Below, one piece after another: positions 28,368 to 36,885 of a DNA stretch of 64,000 nucleotides (its first letter is position 1; each line of letters starts with the position of its first letter). The translations under genes were made by a program, and so were the position numbers. Where the stretch lies: contig NZ_JTDK01000006.1 of the NCBI RefSeq assembly GCF_000802305.1, forward strand, positions 372,001 through 436,000, given 5' to 3'. The notes under the pieces were generated by a model. That model saw only the letters and a program-made list of their open reading frames with translations. It was not told where the DNA came from and searched no databases. This DNA comes from Microbacterium mangrovi (lineage in GTDB: Bacteria > Actinomycetota > Actinomycetes > Actinomycetales > Microbacteriaceae).

Positions 28368-29081
28368 CTAGCCGACGCCGAGGTACGCCTCTTTGATCGA
28401 CGGGTCGGCCAGCAGCTCCTTGCCGGTGCCCGACTTCGTGATCTCGCCGGTCTCGAGCACGAACGCGCGGTGCGCACGAGCCAGAGCCTGGTTGGCGTTC
28501 TGCTCCACGAGCAGGATCGTCGTGCCCTGCTCGTTGATCTCCTTGATGATCGAGAAGATCTGGCGGATGAACTGCGGTGCGAGCCCCATCGACGGCTCGT
28601 CGAGCAGCAGCACGCGCGGCTGCGACATGAGCGCCCGGCCGATCGCGAGCATCTGCTGCTCGCCGCCGGACATGGTGCCGCCGAGCTGCTTCTTGCGCTC
28701 CTCCAGACGGGGGAACAGCGAGAACACCCGCTCCAGCGACTCCGGCACGCCCTCTTTCGACTTCAGCCCGAACGTGCCCATGTCGAGGTTCTCCAGCACC
28801 GTCATGCCGGGGAAGATGCCTCGGCCCTCGGGCGCCTGGGAGATGCCGTTGACGACCCGGATGTGGGCCTTCATCTTGGTGATGTCCTGGCCGTCGAACG
28901 TGATCGAGCCCGCCGACGGGTTGAGCAGTCCGGAGATGGTGCGCATCGTCGTGGTCTTCCCGGCGCCGTTGGCACCGATCAGCGACACGATCTCCCCCTC
29001 CTCGACGCTGAACGAGATGTCGCGCAGCGCCTGGATGCGGCCGTAGTGGACCGACACGTCCTTCAGTTCAAGCAGCGTCAT
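28368..29081 (-). CDS. livF: branched-chain amino acid ABC transporter, ATP-binding protein LivF
   Basis: This is the second ATPase of the importer for leucine, isoleucine and valine or related compounds. The 237-residue protein has Walker A GANGAGKTT, the Q-loop region ISQAPEGRGIFPGMTVLENL, signature MSGGEQQMLAIGRAL, Walker B RVLLLDEPSMGLAP and the H-loop after ILLVEQNA. The PEGRGIFPGMTV and LLDEPSMGLAP sequences are diagnostic of LivF over LivG. Its ATG overlaps the livG stop region by 14 bases. It is the last gene of livJ-livHMGF and ends just before the 28.3-kb hairpin. Confidence 0.95.
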   Translation of the reverse strand: MTLLELKDVSVHYGRIQALRDISFSVEEGEIVSLIGANGAGKTTTMRTISGLLNPSAGSITFDGQDITKMKAHIRVVNGISQAPEGRGIFPGMTVLENLDMGTFGLKSKEGVPESLERVFSLFPRLEERKKQLGGTMSGGEQQMLAIGRALMSQPRVLLLDEPSMGLAPQFIRQIFSIIKEINEQGTTILLVEQNANQALARAHRAFVLETGEITKSGTGKELLADPSIKEAYLGVG

Positions 29082-30021
29082 CTTCGGGCTCCCCGAGGTA
29101 GGCGGCGATCACGCGCGGATCGGCGCGGATGGCGGCGGGCAGGTCGTCGGCGATCTTGCGGCCGAATTCCAGCACCACGATGCGGTCGGTCACACCCATG
29201 ACCAGCTTCATGTCGTGCTCGATGAGCAGCACCGTGTACCCCTGGTCCCGGACCTGCCGGATGAGGGCCATGAGCTCCTCCTTCTCGGCGGGGTTGAAGC
29301 CGGCGGCCGGCTCGTCCAGGCACAGCAGCTTCGGGTCCGTCGCGAGCGCGCGCGCGATCTCCAGTCGGCGCTGCGAGCCGTACGGCAACGATCGCGACTG
29401 GTGATTCGCCTGGTGGGCGATCCCGACGAAGTCGAGCAGCGCCATGCCGCGGTCGATCGCCGACTTCTCCTCCCGGACGTGGCGTGGCACCCGCACCACC
29501 GCGCCGGGCACCGACGTGCGGTGCCGGGCGTCCAGCCCGACCACGACGTTCTCGAGGGCGGTCATCTCACCGAACAGGCGGATGTTCTGGAACGTGCGCG
29601 CCAGCCCCATCCGCGTGATGTGGTGCTGCTTGCGGCCCTTCAGCGACACGCCTTCCAGGAGCACGTCGCCGCTGGTCGGCCGGTAGACGCCGGTCATCGC
29701 GTTGAAGCAGGTCGTCTTGCCCGCGCCGTTGGGGCCGATGAGTCCGAGGATCTCGCCGCGCTTGATGTCGAACGAGACGTCGTCGAGGGCGAGCAGGCCG
29801 CCGAACTTGACGGTCAGACCGCGCACCTCGACAAGCTTCTCGCCGACCGCGACCTCGACGTCGCGCTCCGACTCCGCGGTGTATTCCTCCGTGGCATCGT
29901 CGGGGACATCGAGCGTCCCCTGGCCGACGAGTTCGTCGGTCTCCGAGGACGTCGTCGTCTGGTCGGCGGGAGCATCGCCCGTCTCGCGCCCGAAGACCGG
30001 TGCATTGTCGTCTTCGGTCAT
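29068..30021 (-). CDS. livG: branched-chain amino acid ABC transporter, ATP-binding protein LivG
   Basis: This is the first ATPase of the Liv importer. The 317-residue product has Walker [19 protein letters not shown], signature [15 protein letters not shown], Walker [16 protein letters not shown] and the H-loop [10 protein letters not shown], all of LivG type. It is longer than E. coli LivG (255): the extra ~55 residues at the N-terminus are acidic and Ser/Thr-rich ([18 protein letters not shown] and further), preceding [19 protein letters not shown]. The ATG at 30021 overlaps the livM stop (ATGA), so the extended start has a translational-coupling argument in its favour. Confidence 0.94.
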   Translation of the reverse strand: MTEDDNAPVFGRETGDAPADQTTTSSETDELVGQGTLDVPDDATEEYTAESERDVEVAVGEKLVEVRGLTVKFGGLLALDDVSFDIKRGEILGLIGPNGAGKTTCFNAMTGVYRPTSGDVLLEGVSLKGRKQHHITRMGLARTFQNIRLFGEMTALENVVVGLDARHRTSVPGAVVRVPRHVREEKSAIDRGMALLDFVGIAHQANHQSRSLPYGSQRRLEIARALATDPKLLCLDEPAAGFNPAEKEELMALIRQVRDQGYTVLLIEHDMKLVMGVTDRIVVLEFGRKIADDLPAAIRADPRVIAAYLGEPEDDAA

Positions 30022-31205
30022 GCCGCACCTCCCTCGGCGGATGCCTGTTCGTGTCGCGCGCCGCGCGTCGGCGGCGGCGGAGTCAGCTTCAGGGCACGGC
30101 GGGCGTACGCGAGCAGGCGCACCTTGGCCGGGACGAGGCCCTGCGAGCGGTAGATCATCAGCAGCACCAGCGCGATGCCGAAGATGAAGTACTTGTAGTC
30201 CGCGATGGCTGTGAACCGCAGCGGGATGTAGGCCACGATCGCGCCGCCGAGCAGGGCGCCGACCTTGTTGCCGGCGCCGCCGAGGACCACGGCGGCGACG
30301 AAGAGCATCGAGGTCTGGACGTCGAACTTCTGGTTGTTCACGAAGCCGATCTGCCCGGCGAAGAGGGCACCCGACAGGCCGCCCACCATCGCGCCGATCG
30401 CGAATGCCCAGACCTTGTACTTGAAGGTCGGCACGCCCATCGTCTCGGCGGCATCCTCGTCTTCGCGGATGGCGATCAGCGCGCGTCCCACGCGGCTGCG
30501 CTCGAGGTTTCCGACGAGCAGCATGATGATGATGATGACGGTGATCGTCAGCCAGTACCACGGCACGCCGGTCGAGTTCGAGAACAGCGGCTGCGTGGGG
30601 GTGCCCCCGGGCGGATGCCCGACGGACGAGAACCCGACCTGCCCCTTCATCGCGGGGATGATGGTCGCGAGGATGCGCACGATCTCACCGAACCCGAGCG
30701 TGACGATCGCCAGGTAGTCGCCCCGCAGGCGGAGGGTCGGGACGCCGAGGATCACGCCGAACGTCGCCGTGATCACCATCGCCAGCGGCAGCGTCCACAG
30801 GTACGGGATGTGCGCGAGCGGCGAGTCCGGGCTGGTGAACATGGCCGCCGTGTACGAGCCGACCGCGAAGAAGGCGACGTACCCGAGGTCCAGCAGGCCG
30901 GTGTAGCCGATGACGACGTTCAGGCCCACCGCGACGAGCGCGTAGATCGACATCGTGAACAGCGTGATCGGCCAGTCGTTGCCCGGCTCGGTCGTGATCG
31001 GGAAGAAGTTCAGGTACGGCATCGCGTAGGCGATGATCACCACCGGAATCATCCACGCCCACTGCGCCTGCCGCGGCAGCTCGTTCCACCGTTCGCGGAA
31101 GCCCTGAAGGGGACCACGGCGGCGGCTGCTGTTGGCTTCGGTGTCCTGAAGCTCGCGTGCCGCCTCGGCATCGGGCTCGATGCGCGGTCCGTCGAGACTG
31201 CTCAT
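30018..31205 (-). CDS. livM: branched-chain amino acid ABC transporter permease LivM
   Basis: This is the second membrane subunit of the Liv importer. The 395-residue product has a hydrophilic N-terminus (1-65) and 8-10 membrane helices. The family signature [19 protein letters not shown] (the loop that contacts the ATPase) is followed by [20 protein letters not shown] and [20 protein letters not shown]. The earlier [20 protein letters not shown] is characteristic of LivM. Its stop overlaps the livG start (ATGA) and its start overlaps the livH stop (ATGA). A cytoplasmic Pro-rich tail ends the protein. Confidence 0.94.
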   Translation of the reverse strand: MSSLDGPRIEPDAEAARELQDTEANSSRRRGPLQGFRERWNELPRQAQWAWMIPVVIIAYAMPYLNFFPITTEPGNDWPITLFTMSIYALVAVGLNVVIGYTGLLDLGYVAFFAVGSYTAAMFTSPDSPLAHIPYLWTLPLAMVITATFGVILGVPTLRLRGDYLAIVTLGFGEIVRILATIIPAMKGQVGFSSVGHPPGGTPTQPLFSNSTGVPWYWLTITVIIIIMLLVGNLERSRVGRALIAIREDEDAAETMGVPTFKYKVWAFAIGAMVGGLSGALFAGQIGFVNNQKFDVQTSMLFVAAVVLGGAGNKVGALLGGAIVAYIPLRFTAIADYKYFIFGIALVLLMIYRSQGLVPAKVRLLAYARRALKLTPPPPTRGARHEQASAEGGAA

Positions 31206-32224
31206 GCCTTGCTCCTTCCGAGGGTCGTGCCGAGGATGCCCTCGGGCCGCACCAGCAGGACGAGGACCAGGACGACGAACGCCACGACGTCGGCCCACTG
31301 CGCGTCACCCAGCAGAATCTGTCCGTAATTGCTGATCAGGCCCAGCAGCAGGCCGCCGAGCAGCGCGCCGCGGATGTTTCCGATGCCGCCGAGGACGGCG
31401 GCGGCGAAGGCCTTGACGCCCAGTACGAAGCCACCGTTGTAGATGACGCCCGACGGGACGATCATCACGTAGAACAGGGCCGCGGCACCGGCGAGCAGAC
31501 CGCCGATGATGAACGTGATCATGATGATCCGCTCTCTGCTGACGCCCATCAGGGTGGCAGTGTCGGGATCCTGTGCGACGGCGCGGATGCCGCGGCCGGT
31601 CCGACCCCGGCGAACGAACGTGTCGGTCGCGACCATCAGGACGACGGCCGAGATCACGATGATCAGCTGCTGGCTCGTGATGATGGTGCCGAAGACGTCG
31701 AACACGGGCGTCGGGATGTACATCGTGACACTCGACTCGGCGTTCGCACCGCGGATGATGAAGATCGCGTACTGGATCGCGAAGGACATGCCGATCGCGG
31801 TGATGAGGAAGGCCAGACGCGGTGCGTTGCGCTTGCGAAGCGGGCGGTAGGCGACCCGTTCGATGAACAGGGCCGTCAGGGCGGACGCGATCATGCCGAC
31901 GACCATGGCGAGCAGGAGGTCGCCGATGAGTGCCGGCAGACCGAGCGTGGGAGCGTTCGGTCCGAAGCCCAGGGAGGTGAGGGTGATTACGACGCCGTAC
32001 GCACCGACGATGAACACCTCCGAGTGGGCGAAGTTGATGAGGTTCAGCACGCCGTAGACGAGCGTGTAGCCGACGGCGATGAGGCCGTAGACGGCGCCGA
32101 ACGTGAGTCCGGCGAAGGTGACCGCCCAGAAGTTCTGGGCGAGGGCGTTCACGTCGAACGTGATCCAGGAATTGTCGGTGAAGAGGTGGCCGCCGGGGGC
32201 TGCGGCGAGGACGAGATCGAGCAT
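31202..32224 (-). CDS. livH: branched-chain amino acid ABC transporter permease LivH
   Basis: This is the first membrane subunit of the Liv importer. The 340-residue protein begins near FAGLTFGAVYGLIAVGYTLV, then GVLNLINFAHSEVFIVGAYG, both signatures of LivH. The ATPase-contacting loop is RTGRGIRAVAQDPDTATLMG and the last helices end VLVLLVRPEGILGTTLG. It starts 102 bases downstream of livJ; the gap contains a strong hairpin (32281-32313). Its stop overlaps the livM start by 4 bases. Confidence 0.94.
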   Translation of the reverse strand: MLDLVLAAAPGGHLFTDNSWITFDVNALAQNFWAVTFAGLTFGAVYGLIAVGYTLVYGVLNLINFAHSEVFIVGAYGVVITLTSLGFGPNAPTLGLPALIGDLLLAMVVGMIASALTALFIERVAYRPLRKRNAPRLAFLITAIGMSFAIQYAIFIIRGANAESSVTMYIPTPVFDVFGTIITSQQLIIVISAVVLMVATDTFVRRGRTGRGIRAVAQDPDTATLMGVSRERIIMITFIIGGLLAGAAALFYVMIVPSGVIYNGGFVLGVKAFAAAVLGGIGNIRGALLGGLLLGLISNYGQILLGDAQWADVVAFVVLVLVLLVRPEGILGTTLGRSKA

Positions 32225-32280
32225 GCAAACTCCGGTTGAGAGTGGGATCCGCAGGGAGGGGTGGGACTGCGGGGCTCAGG

Positions 32281-32313
32281 GATGCCGCGGCGGGAGGTGC
32301 CCGCCGCGGCATC
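32281..32313 (-). terminator. perfect 14-bp hairpin between livJ and livH
   Basis: GATGCCGCGGCGGG (32281-32294) and CCCGCCGCGGCATC (32300-32313) form a perfect stem with a 5-nt loop. It begins 13 bases after the livJ stop in the direction of transcription. There is no U-tract, so it is likely to protect the livJ 3' end and reduce read-through into livHMGF, as in other binding-protein operons. Confidence 0.75.
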
Positions 32314-32326
32314 CGAGCTCGGACCG

Positions 32327-33562
32327 CTACTTTCCGATCTGACCGATCGGGACGATCTTGCCGCCCTCGACCTTGTAGCCGTACACGGTCGGCGCCTGGA
32401 GCTCGCCGGTGGAGTCCCACTTGTAGTGCTTGCTCAGGCCGTCGGCGTCGTAGTTCTTGACCCACTTGAGCAGGTCGGCACGCGTCGTGTTGCCCTTGTC
32501 GATGCCGGCGAGCATGACGGTCGCGGCGTCGTAGCCCTCGATGGAGTACGTGCCGGGGGCCGCGCCCGCGACCTTCTGGTACGCGTCGGCGAACGACGTG
32601 ATCAGCTCACCCGGGATGCAGGGGCAGGTGAAGTACGCGTTGTTGGACGCGTTGCCGGCGAGCTTGATGAACTGCGGGTCCTTCGTGCCGTCCGGCGCGA
32701 CGAACATGCCCTTGTAACCGGAGTTGACCAGCTGCTGCGCGAACGGCGCACCCTCCGGGAAGTAGCCGGCGTAGTAGACCGCGTCCGGCTTGGCGCTGTT
32801 GATCTTCGAGACCGTGGCCGAGAAGTCCTTCTGACCGGTCGTCACCTTGTCGAGACCGGCGAGAGCGCTGCCCAGGCCCTGCTGGACCGAGCCGGACAGG
32901 CCGATGCCGTAGTCGGAGTCGTCCTGCACGACGTAGACCTTCTTGGCCTTGAGCTGGTCGGTGAGGAACTTCGCCGCAGCCGGTCCCTGCACGCCGTCGT
33001 TGCCGAGGCCGCGGAAGAACGTGGTCCAGCCGTTGGTGGTCAGCTTGACGTTCGTCGCGGAGGGCGTGATGTGCACGAGTCCCTGCTGCTGGAAGATGTT
33101 CCCGGTCGCCTTCGACTCGCCGGAGAAGGGCAGACCGATGACGCCGATGATGTCCTTCTCGTTCGTCGCCTGCGTGACCGGGCCGGTGGCCTTCTGCGGG
33201 TCACCCTCGGTGTCGAACTTCTTGAACGCGACCTGGCAACCGGGGTTGGCCTGGTTGTGCTGGTTGATCGCCAGCTGCACGCCGTTGTAGATGTTGATGC
33301 CGAGCTGGGCGTTCGGGCCGGTCTCCGCCCCGACGTACGCGAGCGTGAGGCCCGAGCACTTCGCCTTGCCGTCTCCGGCCGGAAGGACAGGGTTCGGCGG
33401 GGTGTCGATCTTGGTGATGACCGGGGTGTTGCTCGCCGCGGCGAATCCGGTGCTCGATCCCGAGGTCGAGGTGGAGTTGGGGCTCGACTGGTTCGCACAG
33501 CCGGCGAGCAGGAGGACTGCCGCCACAGCGGAGATTCCTGCCAGTGTCGTCTTTCGCAGCAT
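32327..33562 (-). CDS. livJ: branched-chain amino acid ABC transporter substrate-binding lipoprotein
   Basis: This is the extracytoplasmic binding protein (Peripla_BP_6 family) of the Liv importer. The 411-residue product has a lipoprotein signal with lipobox LLAGC, lipidated at Cys22. A Ser/Thr-rich linker follows to about residue 45. The receptor domain contains [61 protein letters not shown] and [17 protein letters not shown] pair (FTCPCIPGE) could form a disulfide. Ligand specificity is not certain: amide or other amino-acid-like ligands are possible. It is the first gene, preceded by GGAAGG and a likely promoter at 33629-33634. Confidence 0.92.
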   Translation of the reverse strand: MLRKTTLAGISAVAAVLLLAGCANQSSPNSTSTSGSSTGFAAASNTPVITKIDTPPNPVLPAGDGKAKCSGLTLAYVGAETGPNAQLGINIYNGVQLAINQHNQANPGCQVAFKKFDTEGDPQKATGPVTQATNEKDIIGVIGLPFSGESKATGNIFQQQGLVHITPSATNVKLTTNGWTTFFRGLGNDGVQGPAAAKFLTDQLKAKKVYVVQDDSDYGIGLSGSVQQGLGSALAGLDKVTTGQKDFSATVSKINSAKPDAVYYAGYFPEGAPFAQQLVNSGYKGMFVAPDGTKDPQFIKLAGNASNNAYFTCPCIPGELITSFADAYQKVAGAAPGTYSIEGYDAATVMLAGIDKGNTTRADLLKWVKNYDADGLSKHYKWDSTGELQAPTVYGYKVEGGKIVPIGQIGK

Positions 33563-33628
33563 GTAATCGCCTTCCAGATGGGTGGCCGTCGTGCCGTGCT
33601 GTCGACGCCGACGGTCAGGGTGGGAGTG

Positions 33629-33634
33629 ACACTA
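33629..33634 (-). promoter_or_regulatory. -10-like hexamer upstream of livJ
   Basis: On the minus strand TAGTGT lies about 66 bases before the livJ ATG, with TGTGAA (33651-33656) as a candidate -35. The gap 33563-33712 otherwise contains a region with inverted CGTTT/AAACG sequences (about 33674-33695), a possible operator, which I cannot assign. Confidence 0.4.
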
Positions 33635-33712
33635 CCCTTCTGGGAGCGGATTCACAGCACATAAACGGACGCCGTTTCGAAATCGTCACAAACGACACGC
33701 CGCACGCAGAGA

Positions 33713-33745
33713 GGGGCGGGACGGACCGCTCGTCCGTCCCGCCCC
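33713..33745. terminator. perfect 14-bp GC hairpin, end of the ABC ATPase transcript
   Basis: GGGGCGGGACGGAC (33713-33726) pairs perfectly with GTCCGTCCCGCCCC (33732-33745) around a 5-nt loop. It lies 16 bases past the stop of the minus-strand ATPase gene. No U-tract follows, as is usual for actinobacterial terminators. Confidence 0.75.
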
Positions 33746-33761
33746 GCAGGCGCCCCGGGCG

Positions 33762-34484
33762 TCAATGCAGCTCGGTGACCGTCCCCCGCGCAAGGCGCAG
33801 ACGGCGTCCCGCGCGGGCCGCGACGGCGGAGTCGTGCGTCACGATGATGAGCGTGAGGCCCTCGTCCGCCAGTCCGAACAGCAATGCGAGGATCTCGTCC
33901 CGCGTGTGCTCGTCCAGGTTGCCGGTGGGCTCGTCCGCCAAGAGCACCTTGGGCCGCTTCACGATGGCGCGGGCGATCGCGACGCGCTGCTGCTGCCCGC
34001 CGGACAGCTCGGACGGGCGATGATCCCCGCGGTCGGCGAGCCCGACATGCGCCAGTGCCTGCGCCACCCGCTCGTTCCGCTCGGGCCTGCTCAGGCCGAG
34101 CGGCTCCAGCCCGGTGTCGACGTTCTCCGCCGCCGTGAGGGTCGGGATCAGGTTGAAGCCCTGGAACACGAACCCCAGCTCGTGAGCACGCAATCGTCCC
34201 ACCTGCGCCGGTGACGCCTTGGCGAGGTCGTCCGTGCCGAGCAGGATCTCCCCCGCGGTCGGCCGGTCGAGCCCGCCGAGCAGCTGCAGCAGCGTGGACT
34301 TGCCGCCGCCGGTCGGTCCCTGGATCGCGACGATGTCGCCGCGCTCGATCCGCAGGTCGACGCCGGTCAGGGCCGGCACCGCCTTCCCGCGAGTGGTGTA
34401 GGTCTTCGTGACTCCGCTGAGTCGGTAGACGTGCCCGGTCGACACGCCCTCGGGCGGCGCCGGCTGGATCTCTGTCGTGGTCAT
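33762..34484 (-). CDS. ABC transporter ATP-binding protein (MacB/LolD type)
   Basis: This 240-residue ATPase belongs to the MacB/LolD/FtsE group that drives FtsX-type permeases. It has Walker [17 protein letters not shown]-loop [20 protein letters not shown], signature [15 protein letters not shown], Walker [16 protein letters not shown] and the H-loop [12 protein letters not shown]. The ATG at 34484 is preceded by GGAGAA. It lies 37 bases downstream of the permease gene and is divergent from the two-component system, an arrangement typical of stress- or peptide-sensing ABC modules; the substrate is unknown. Confidence 0.9.
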   Translation of the reverse strand: MTTTEIQPAPPEGVSTGHVYRLSGVTKTYTTRGKAVPALTGVDLRIERGDIVAIQGPTGGGKSTLLQLLGGLDRPTAGEILLGTDDLAKASPAQVGRLRAHELGFVFQGFNLIPTLTAAENVDTGLEPLGLSRPERNERVAQALAHVGLADRGDHRPSELSGGQQQRVAIARAIVKRPKVLLADEPTGNLDEHTRDEILALLFGLADEGLTLIIVTHDSAVAARAGRRLRLARGTVTELH

Positions 34485-34521
34485 TCCGTGTTCTCCGTTC
34501 AGGTCCGGGGTTCGTCTGCGA

Positions 34522-35991
34522 TCAGGAGACCGCGCGCAGTGCTTCGGCGGGGCTGAGCCGGGCGGCGCGCCACCCGCCGAAGGCACCCGCGATGAGGCCG
34601 GCCAGCACCGCGAGTCCGACCGCGGCCGCCAGGATCCACACGGTGACCGGAGCGTGCAGCGTGATCTCGCTCGCCGCGGCCTGCGCCAGGCGGGTGAAGC
34701 CGCCGCCGGGGCCGCCGCCCGGGCCCGCACCGGCCGGCGAGGAGCCGGAGGAGACCGTGGGGGCGATGACATTGATCGTGATCACCGCGGCGAGCCCCAG
34801 GACGAGCCCGACGAGGCCGCCGATGATGCTCTGGATCACGGATTCTCCGGCGACCTGGCCGACGACGCGGCGGTTGGACCAGCCGATGGCCTTCAGGGTG
34901 CCGAACTCGCGGGTGCGCCGCGCGACGCCCGAGCTGGTGAACAGCACCGCCAGCACGACCGCGACCAGGAGCACGACGATCGCGAGCCACGTGCCGAGGT
35001 TCGTGATGAGGGATGCCGCACCGGACAGCGAACTGGACACGGTGGCGGCGAGATCGGCCTGAGAGCTCACCGTCGCCTTCGGGACGGCGGTCTCGATCGC
35101 CTTCTGCACGGCGGTGATGTCGGCGGCCGACGATGCGGTCACGTAGATCGTCGAGACGACGCTGCCGGTGCCGGCGAGCTTCTGCGCCACGGCGAGCGGG
35201 ATGTACACGTTCGAGGCGGTGTCGGCGCTCGCCGACGAGGATGCCACGATGCCGACGATCTTCATCTTCGTGCCGCCGACGTCGATCGTGCCACCCACCG
35301 TGAGGCTGTTCGACTTCGCGTAGGTGGCATCAACCACGGCGACGTCCGCGGACGCGTCCGCGGAGGTCAGCTGACGGCCCGAGCTCACCTTCACCGACGT
35401 GAGCGGCCCGACGGTCGTGTTCGTGGTGTCGATGCCGAGCACGGTGAAGGAGTCGACGTTGAAGCTACTCCCGCCGGCGCCGTCCGGCCCCCCTTGCGAC
35501 TGCGACGTGTCGCCCTGCTGCGGGGCGCTGCCGGCCTGGCCGTACCCGCCGTTCTGTCCCGACCGCGTCGGCAGCTGGCCGTTGAAGGTCACGTTGCGAA
35601 GACTCAGCGACGACGAAACCCCGGAAACGCCCTCGACCGCGGCGACCTTCTTCACCGTCGCGCTGCTCAGGGTGCTGCGTCCCGGTTCGGTGGTCAGCCG
35701 CGACTGGTTCACCGTCGTGGTCCCGCCGGAGCTCGATCCCGCGCCCTGCCGGAAGTCGAAGCGCTGCCCGCCCGTGCCGCCCGAACCGGGAGTTTGCGCA
35801 GCGCCCGTGACGGTGAGGTCCGTTCCCACCCCGTAGACGGACTGCAGCGTCGCTTTCTGCGCATCGCGCACGCCCGCCGTGAGCGATGTCACCACCACGA
35901 CGAGCGCGATGGCGATCGCAAGCCCGGCGGCCACGATCACGGTCTGCTTGCGTCGGCCCCCGAGCTCCCGCCTGAGATAGGTCCAGTACAT
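34522..35991 (-). CDS. FtsX-like (MacB-type) ABC transporter permease
   Basis: This 489-residue protein has one N-terminal membrane helix (about residues 18-40, IVAAGLAIAIALVVVVTSL), a large extracytoplasmic MacB-PCD-like domain (about 45-325) and three C-terminal helices with the FtsX signature RTREFGTLKAIGWSNRRVV and GGWRAARLSPAEALRAVS. The outer domain contains Gly/Ser-rich low-complexity stretches (PGSGGTGGQRFDF, GAGSSSGGTTTV), presumably flexible. The start at 35991 follows AGGAGAG. It is likely to act with the downstream ATPase in moving a lipophilic or peptide substrate or in signalling, not classical import. Confidence 0.88.
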   Translation of the reverse strand: MYWTYLRRELGGRRKQTVIVAAGLAIAIALVVVVTSLTAGVRDAQKATLQSVYGVGTDLTVTGAAQTPGSGGTGGQRFDFRQGAGSSSGGTTTVNQSRLTTEPGRSTLSSATVKKVAAVEGVSGVSSSLSLRNVTFNGQLPTRSGQNGGYGQAGSAPQQGDTSQSQGGPDGAGGSSFNVDSFTVLGIDTTNTTVGPLTSVKVSSGRQLTSADASADVAVVDATYAKSNSLTVGGTIDVGGTKMKIVGIVASSSASADTASNVYIPLAVAQKLAGTGSVVSTIYVTASSAADITAVQKAIETAVPKATVSSQADLAATVSSSLSGAASLITNLGTWLAIVVLLVAVVLAVLFTSSGVARRTREFGTLKAIGWSNRRVVGQVAGESVIQSIIGGLVGLVLGLAAVITINVIAPTVSSGSSPAGAGPGGGPGGGFTRLAQAAASEITLHAPVTVWILAAAVGLAVLAGLIAGAFGGWRAARLSPAEALRAVS

Positions 35992-36087
35992 GTCTCTCCT
36001 CGCTCTTCCCGTTGCGGTCTCCGGCAAGCTATGTTGTGAATCGATGCGCGCATCCAGCGCGTCCTATGCAAGAACGATGAGCCCGAA

Positions 36088-36105
36088 CTCACAGTCGTCT
36101 CATAG
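36088..36105. promoter_or_regulatory. candidate OmpR-type response regulator box (direct repeat)
   Basis: CTCACAG (36088-36094) and CTCATAG (36099-36105) are near-identical 7-mers with an 11-bp repeat period, the spacing used by tandem OmpR/PhoB-family dimers. They lie in the 159-bp gap between the divergent ABC permease and response regulator genes, 46 bases before the regulator start. TCCTATG/CATAGGA (36062-36068 and 36101-36107) is an overlapping inverted repeat. Confidence 0.5.
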
Positions 36106-36150
36106 GAGAAACCAGAGTGATCTGCGAGCCAGCACGCAGAGAATCGAGAC

Positions 36151-36885
36151 ATGACCGCCATGGCAACCACACAGACGCTTCAGCGAGCCGACGGAACATC
36201 CCCCCGCGTCCTCGTCGTCGACGACGAGCAGATGCTCACCGACCTCCTGTCGATGGCGCTCCGGATGGAGGGCTGGGAGGTGCGCACGGCGGCATCCGGA
36301 TTCCAGGCCCTGCAGGTCGCCCGCGAGTTCGAGCCCGATGCCATGGTCCTGGACATCATGATGCCCGACCTCGACGGCATGTCCGTGCTGCAGCGCCTGC
36401 GCCGCAGCGGGGACGACGTGCCCGTGCTCTTCCTCACGGCGAAGGACTCCGTGAGCGACCGGGTCGCCGGCCTCACGGCGGGCGGCGACGACTACGTCAC
36501 CAAGCCGTTCAGCCTCGAAGAGGTCGTGGCGCGTCTGCGGGGTCTCATGCGCCGCGCCGGCACCGCCCGCGCCGGTGAGGCGGAGCCCATCCTCCGCGTC
36601 GGCGACCTCACCCTCAACGAGGACAGCCACGAGGTCGACCGCTCCGGCACGGAGATCGAGCTCACCGCGACCGAGTTCGAGCTGCTGCGCTACCTCATGC
36701 GCAACCAGCGTCGCGTCGTGTCGAAGGCGCAGATCCTCGACCGCGTCTGGAATTACGACTTCGGGGGCCGGTCCAGCGTCGTCGAGCTCTACATCTCGTA
36801 CCTGCGCAAGAAGATCGACGCCGGCCGCGACCCGCTCATCCACACGGTCCGCGGCGTCGGCTACATGATCAAAGCACCGCAGTGA
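36151..36885 (+). CDS. OmpR-family response regulator
   Basis: This 244-residue regulator has a receiver domain at about 18-132 and a winged-helix DNA-binding domain at about 145-240. Phosphorylation would be at Asp68 (MVLDIMMPD); the acidic pair is in VVDDEQ and the conserved Lys in DDYVTKPF. The DNA-binding half has LTATEFELLRYLMRNQRRVV and the recognition helix region near SSVVELYISYLRKKID. The two starts at 36151 and 36160 are both possible. Its stop overlaps the kinase start (GTGA), indicating a coupled pair. It may bind the direct repeat at 36088. Confidence 0.95.
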   Translation: MTAMATTQTLQRADGTSPRVLVVDDEQMLTDLLSMALRMEGWEVRTAASGFQALQVAREFEPDAMVLDIMMPDLDGMSVLQRLRRSGDDVPVLFLTAKDSVSDRVAGLTAGGDDYVTKPFSLEEVVARLRGLMRRAGTARAGEAEPILRVGDLTLNEDSHEVDRSGTEIELTATEFELLRYLMRNQRRVVSKAQILDRVWNYDFGGRSSVVELYISYLRKKIDAGRDPLIHTVRGVGYMIKAPQ

